Shown in pieces: positions 62,722-64,000 of a stretch of DNA of 64,000 nucleotides. Positions within the stretch are counted from its first letter, which is position 1. Each line of letters starts with the position of its first letter. The stretch spans positions 1 through 64,000 of the forward strand of contig NZ_FQUU01000005.1 of the NCBI RefSeq assembly GCF_900129295.1, given 5' to 3'. The DNA is from Flavisolibacter ginsengisoli DSM 18119. Lineage in GTDB: Bacteria; Bacteroidota; Bacteroidia; Chitinophagales; Chitinophagaceae. The notes under the pieces were generated by a model that saw nothing but the letters and a program-made list of their open reading frames with translations, was not told the origin of the DNA and did not search any database. The translations under genes were made by a program, and so were the position numbers.

Positions 62722-63675
62722 TTAAGAGTCCTTTTTGGGTATTTCAGTCTTTGCGGGTTTAACTGTTTTCAGGTATTTATATATGGCGATCAATTCAGTA
62801 TCTGTCATTCTTCCAAAGGCTTCCCAGGGCATGTGGCTGTAAGGGATCAACTTGCCCAGCCTAAATCTTTTGATAAAACTTTCCTGGCTCCAGTTAGTAA
62901 TACGTCCAGTAGGGTCAGGCGTCAGGTTGGGCGAGATGAGTGTCGGGTGCCCTTTCTCTTCGAAGACCGTTCCACCTGCTAATGGTGCTCCAACGAAATT
63001 GCCGATGCCATCTCTTTTGGTGTGACATTCATTACAATTGGCAACTGCCATCACCATATGTTTACCGTAGGCAACGGTAGTATCGGCCCTGACAGCTATT
63101 GGCGGTTTAGTGGATGGGCCTACGGGCTTGATCATAAAAGCTTTGATGAGATTGCCGACAAGATTATAATTATGATCCGGTACTTTATTCTTTACAGGCT
63201 TTACAGAGCGGAGGTAGGATATAATAGCTGTAAGGTCTTCATCACTTAGATCCTGGAAGGGCATGAAGGGAAGAACAGCTTCCCCGTTTTTCTTGACCCC
63301 GTATCGCAACACCCGTGCAATTTCACCATCGGTCATATTGCCTATGCCCGTTTCTTTATCAGGGGTAAGGTTGCGGGTATAGAATTTACCAAATGGCAGG
63401 TCAAATGCAAAGCCACCAACCGGCAGCACTTCTTGTCCATGGTTCAATAAAGAATCTTTATTGGGAAGGGGACTGTGACAATCAATGCAATGGGCTGGTC
63501 CTACTACAAGGTGTTTCCCCCTGGCAATAATGGCCGTATCAGTTGATGCTTTAATGTTGGGATAGGGAGCATCATATTTTAAATGCTGTCGAAAGATGGT
63601 GGTTAAAGTGACACCTGCTATTATGATCAATACCACAATAAGCGTCCATTTCAAGATCTTGCGTATCATAAACAA
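62722..63675 (-). CDS. Membrane-anchored di-haem cytochrome c
   Basis: A 317-residue protein with one N-terminal helix ('WTLIVVLIIIAGVTLTTIF') acting as anchor or uncleaved signal. Two cytochrome c domains follow, with haem sites Cys63-x-x-Cys66-His67 ('CIDCHS') and Cys214-x-x-Cys217-His218 ('CNECHT'). Met138 in 'PFMPFQDL' and the Met in 'YSHMPWEAFGRM' are the probable sixth ligands. The tandem arrangement resembles subunits of alcohol or aldehyde dehydrogenase complexes, but no dehydrogenase is adjacent. It faces the periplasm. Confidence 0.92.
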   Translation of the reverse strand: MFMIRKILKWTLIVVLIIIAGVTLTTIFRQHLKYDAPYPNIKASTDTAIIARGKHLVVGPAHCIDCHSPLPNKDSLLNHGQEVLPVGGFAFDLPFGKFYTRNLTPDKETGIGNMTDGEIARVLRYGVKKNGEAVLPFMPFQDLSDEDLTAIISYLRSVKPVKNKVPDHNYNLVGNLIKAFMIKPVGPSTKPPIAVRADTTVAYGKHMVMAVANCNECHTKRDGIGNFVGAPLAGGTVFEEKGHPTLISPNLTPDPTGRITNWSQESFIKRFRLGKLIPYSHMPWEAFGRMTDTELIAIYKYLKTVKPAKTEIPKKDS

Positions 63676-63834
63676 TGGTTAAGAATGCCGAAACTATAAC
63701 CATGACCATATGGATACAATACGCCTTTGTATGAACTGGTGAAAATTAAGAATGGAATGTTTTATACTCGCTCTATGGCATCCATTATTTGATCCACGAG
63801 GTTTATGGGTTGAGCTTTTTTTATCCAGTACAAG

Positions 63835-64000
63835 TTATTTGTTTGCATAAGCATTGCTTTCGCCTGTAGCGCTGATCACATTGTATGTAATATGATCTGC
63901 CAGCCTATGATCAGGGGCTGAAACTGTTTGTGATTTCTGTGGAGCAATATTAGAAAAGGACAAGGTCTTCTTTTGTAAAAGGTCATTTTGTTCAGAAAAA
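63835..64000 (-). CDS. C-terminal end of a hypothetical protein, cut by the window end
   Basis: On the minus strand 55 codons run without a stop from the window edge to TAA at 63835-63837. The readable tail includes 'QKKTLSFSNIAPQKSQTVSA' and ends 'YNVISATGESNAYANK'. The gene continues beyond the window. The repeated Ser/Ala-rich, polar tail gives no clue to function. The absence of stops over 165 bases is modest evidence. Confidence 0.45.
   Translation of the reverse strand, partial: FSEQNDLLQKKTLSFSNIAPQKSQTVSAPDHRLADHITYNVISATGESNAYANK

Overview
The window looks like chromosome of a Bacteroidota bacterium, most likely family Chitinophagaceae or a close relative. The signs are promoters of the TAnnTTTG type with few Shine-Dalgarno sequences, many lipoproteins, Bacteroidota-type families (DUF2480, KTSC, kelch/PKD lipoprotein, two-component-regulator propeller protein, NifU-like protein) and an enzyme closely resembling KdnB of Kdo8N lipid A core synthesis. 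No rRNA, tRNA, CRISPR array or prophage was recognised. The species call is inference.

Layout. 0-9.4 kb: tail of a PpiD/SurA-type foldase, DUF2480 protein, lipoprotein, corA, kdnB, rhomboid protease, kdsB, fatty acid hydroxylase, DUF2007 protein and dnaN. 9.7-12.7 kb: an unrecognised 440-residue protein translationally close to a cytoplasmic trypsin-like protease with a zinc ribbon, then recX. 12.7-22.7 kb: GNAT, omega-amidase-like nitrilase, an S41 peptidase/thiL/inositol-monophosphatase operon, a GT2 glycosyltransferase fused to a degenerate polyprenyl-glycosylphosphotransferase-like half, GH3 protein, LysE exporter and mtgA. 22.7-29.4 kb (minus strand): nicotinamide riboside salvage (pnuC plus a NadR-type kinase) behind an M23 peptidase, NifU-like protein, a membrane or periplasmic protein, an Ala/Lys-rich LEA-like protein and a PcrA/UvrD helicase. 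29.5-43.4 kb: DinB, L,D-transpeptidase, lactonase, SDR, kelch protein, PAP2 phosphatase, tiny lipoproteins, an ABC-F ATPase and the pxpB-pxpC-pxpA 5-oxoprolinase cluster. 43.4-53 kb is accessory in character: small membrane proteins and lipoproteins, several broken genes and two REP/RAYT-type mobile units. 53-64 kb: an M16 peptidase pair, YihY/BrkB protein, an Omp85-like barrel, YciI, HAD phosphatase, CAT-like acyltransferase, a PepSY-like protein and a di-haem cytochrome c.

The most unusual content is (i) the REP-flanked RAYT unit at 44.6-45.2 kb, which appears to sit inside a small membrane-protein gene, and its deletion derivative at 46.7-47.0 kb, which ends a lipoprotein gene; (ii) an ABC-F ATPase (39.1-40.7 kb) in which every motif of one composite ATP site is lost while the other site is intact; (iii) a structured intergenic segment bounded by 26-bp inverted repeats (37.2-37.6 kb); and (iv) the paired protease/440-residue protein operon. 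Many terminators are clear and mark transcription units. Gene starts were moved downstream of the longest open frame wherever a signal peptide, lipobox, terminator or stop-start overlap pointed to a later start.
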